From the NCBI GenBank assembly GCA_026393955.1, contig JAPKZE010000189.1, positions 1 through 15,990 of the forward strand: a DNA stretch of 15,990 nt. Reading direction: 5' to 3'. The position numbers and the translations under genes are program-made. Of this stretch, positions 14,713 to 15,990 are shown one piece after another. The DNA is from Candidatus Aminicenantota bacterium. GTDB lineage: Bacteria > Acidobacteriota > Aminicenantia > Aminicenantales > Saccharicenantaceae. Below the pieces are notes generated by a model, which did no database searches, had not been told where the DNA came from, and was given only the letters and a program-made list of their open reading frames with translations. Position 1 is the first letter of the stretch. Every line of letters begins with the position of its first letter.

Positions 14713-15589
14713 TGTTGTCGGGCGGCTGAACGCCGATCAGGACGATCTCGGCGAAGGCCGAGAACGAGAACGGGAACTCGGCCAGCCGGTCCGAGCCCTT
14801 TTTCATCACGAAGGCGGCGTCCGTCTTGAAGTCGACCCGGTACTCCGAGAACCAGCCCTTGTCGATGTTGACCTGGAGCGACCCCGAGCCGGCGCCTTCG
14901 CCCTCGAAGACCCCCTGGGTGTCGCCGAGGTCCTTGGCGCCCGAGACGCCGACCTTATAGACGGCCGAGATGAGGGCCAGCCGTCCGTCGTCAGCCGGGA
15001 GGATGTCGTCGAGGGTGTAGGTGATGGCCAGGTTGACCTGGACGTCGAGGCCCTGGAAGGGGATGGTCAGGCGGCGCGTCTCGACCCAGCTCTCGCCCCG
15101 GCTGACCGGGGAGGCGGGAAAGGCCGGAAAATAGTCGCGCAGCAGCTGGGGGATGGAGACGTTGAAAGGATTCCCGCCCCCGACCGCTTCGGGATTGCGG
15201 ATCGTCTCGACCCGGCCGGTCCGGTTGAAGACGACCTCGAGCGGTTCCCCCCGGGTCGTGCCGATCTTCTGGGAGATGACCTTTTCGGGCAGGCGGATGT
15301 TGACGTCGATGCCGGGACTGGTCAGGTCGGCCCGCACGGTCTCGCGGGCCGAAGGCTTGGCCAGGAGGCGGATCTCGCCGCGCGAATCGGCGTTCAAGGC
15401 CAGGTCCACGCCGAGGAGGCTCTTGCCGTCGACGTTGACGACGCTCGAGAGGCTGTAGGTCAGCCGCGTGCCCTCGGCCGGCCCGAATCTGAGAGAGATC
15501 TTCTCCGGGTCCTGCCCCCGGCCGGGCGCCGGGGCCGCGGCCAGAGAGACGGCCAGCGCGGCCGCCAGGAACGCGTTCCGAGATGTCAT
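14702..15589 (-). CDS. Secreted beta-rich protein, possibly DUF6263-like
   Basis: This 295-residue protein starts with a signal peptide (SRNAFLAAALAVSLAAAPAP, residues 3-22). The mature part alternates beta-strands: KISLRFGPAEGTRLTYSLSS, EIRLLAKPSARETVRADL, EPLEVVFNRTGRVETI, SRGESWVETRRL, then GWFSEYRVDFKTDAAFVMKK. This style fits exported proteins such as DUF6263, whose members describe total-energy-like sums of strand repeats and have no known function; the assignment is tentative. I chose the ATG at 15589 because AGGAGG at 15601-15596 sits 6 nt upstream. The alternatives are an in-frame GTG at 15604 and an ATG at 15595; the first overlaps this ribosome-binding site and the second directly abuts it. 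It follows the M16 peptidase gene by 34 nt on the same strand and probably shares its transcript. Its end overlaps addA by 11 nt, tail to tail. Confidence 0.72.
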   Translation of the reverse strand: MTSRNAFLAAALAVSLAAAPAPGRGQDPEKISLRFGPAEGTRLTYSLSSVVNVDGKSLLGVDLALNADSRGEIRLLAKPSARETVRADLTSPGIDVNIRLPEKVISQKIGTTRGEPLEVVFNRTGRVETIRNPEAVGGGNPFNVSIPQLLRDYFPAFPASPVSRGESWVETRRLTIPFQGLDVQVNLAITYTLDDILPADDGRLALISAVYKVGVSGAKDLGDTQGVFEGEGAGSGSLQVNIDKGWFSEYRVDFKTDAAFVMKKGSDRLAEFPFSFSAFAEIVLIGVQPPDNIIR

Positions 15590-15623
15590 GGCCATCCTCC
15601 TCACCGGTCCGGCCCGCTCCGTC

Positions 15624-15990
15624 CTAGAAATCGGGGTCGGTGATCTTTTTCTCCTGCCAGGTGCCGTACTTGGCCAGGAGCGGGCGGATCTCCGACGCTT
15701 TGCCGACGACGACGAGAACGAAGTCCCGGCGGGGCAGGACCGTCGCGGCCGCGGCCTGCAGGGCCGCCGGCGTGAGCTTGCCGATCTCGTCGAGGTAACG
15801 GTCGTATTCGTCGAAGCCGCGCTTGTAGAAGCCCAGCCGGACGTAGGCGCCGGCCTTGCTGGCGTTGGTCTCCAGGGTCGGGGGGATCTGGCCGAGAATG
15901 TAGTTGCGCGCGCTCTGCGTCTCCTCCGCCCCGAACCCGCCCTCTGCCTTTTTATTGAGTTCGAAGACGAGGTCGTGAATCTCGCCGATC
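15624..15990 (-). CDS. M16 family peptidase (insulinase-like), C-terminal end, partial
   Basis: Only the last 121 or so residues are in the window; the gene runs off the right edge, so start and catalytic HxxEH motif cannot be assessed. Reading the minus strand gives LNKKAEGGFGAEETQSARNY, then ILGQIPPTLETNASKAGAYV, then GFYKRGFDEYDRYLDEIGKL and finally LPRRDFVLVVVGKASEIRPL before the end ITDPDF. The YILGQ-PPTLET segment, the aromatic FYKRGFDEYDRY region and the FVLVVVGKA strand are typical of the last M16 domain of bacterial processing-peptidase-like proteins. These are often exported and come as active/inactive pairs. It precedes the secreted beta-rich gene by 34 nt, so both probably form one operon. 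Confidence 0.85.
   Translation of the reverse strand, partial: IGEIHDLVFELNKKAEGGFGAEETQSARNYILGQIPPTLETNASKAGAYVRLGFYKRGFDEYDRYLDEIGKLTPAALQAAAATVLPRRDFVLVVVGKASEIRPLLAKYGTWQEKKITDPDF

Noticed and set aside
1..15990. tRNA, rRNA, CRISPR arrays, insertion sequences, integrase or attachment sites.
   Set aside because: None was seen: no repeated spacer pattern, transposase motif, cloverleaf or rRNA-like segment stood out on either strand.

Overview
The window is GC-rich, densely packed bacterial DNA. Genes are separated by very short gaps or 4-base ATGA overlaps, and the few intergenic stretches carry sigma-70-type TTGACA/TATAAT-like promoters. The mix of genes (secreted family-38 mannosidase, Tat-exported iron-sulfur aldo/keto reductase, SPFH plus Arc-like pair, AddAB-type recombination nuclease, M16 peptidase) would fit a free-living heterotroph such as Candidatus Aminicenantes or another Acidobacteriota-related lineage. 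That placement is an inference from gene style only; no rRNA or marker gene is present.

Layout. (1) 1-377: a promoter and a short TIGR04076-type protein on +. (2) 397-4652, minus strand: a three-gene operon read right to left: a secreted protein of unknown function, a sugar-type ABC substrate-binding lipoprotein, and a secreted GH38 alpha-mannosidase. Its promoter abuts the first start codon, predicting an almost leaderless mRNA. (3) 4718-6059, +: a divergent promoter, a Tat-exported aldo/keto reductase with two [4Fe-4S] motifs, and a strong intrinsic terminator. (4) 6074-7255, +: a promoter embedded in three 6-bp half-sites spaced 11 bp apart, then an SPFH/Band 7 membrane protein, a 56-residue Arc-like ribbon-helix-helix protein with a TTG start, and a 23-residue single-span membrane microprotein overlapping it by ATGA. 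(5) 7286-14712, +: a promoter, a possible 10-codon leader ORF, a membrane-anchored class I methyltransferase, then AddB-like nuclease and AddA-like helicase-nuclease genes, each overlapping the previous one by ATGA. (6) 14702-15990, minus: the C-terminal end of an M16 peptidase followed by a secreted beta-rich protein that converges on and overlaps addA.

How the genes work together. Unit 2 looks like extracytoplasmic mannoside hydrolysis with sugar sensing or capture, though no permease or ATPase is present here. Unit 5 supplies a double-strand-break resection enzyme of the RecBCD/AddAB class; why a methyltransferase with an N-terminal membrane anchor is translationally coupled to it is unclear. 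Unit 4 is the most attractive candidate for an under-described system: a membrane scaffold protein, a tiny RHH protein and a membrane microprotein under a promoter with operator-like repeats.
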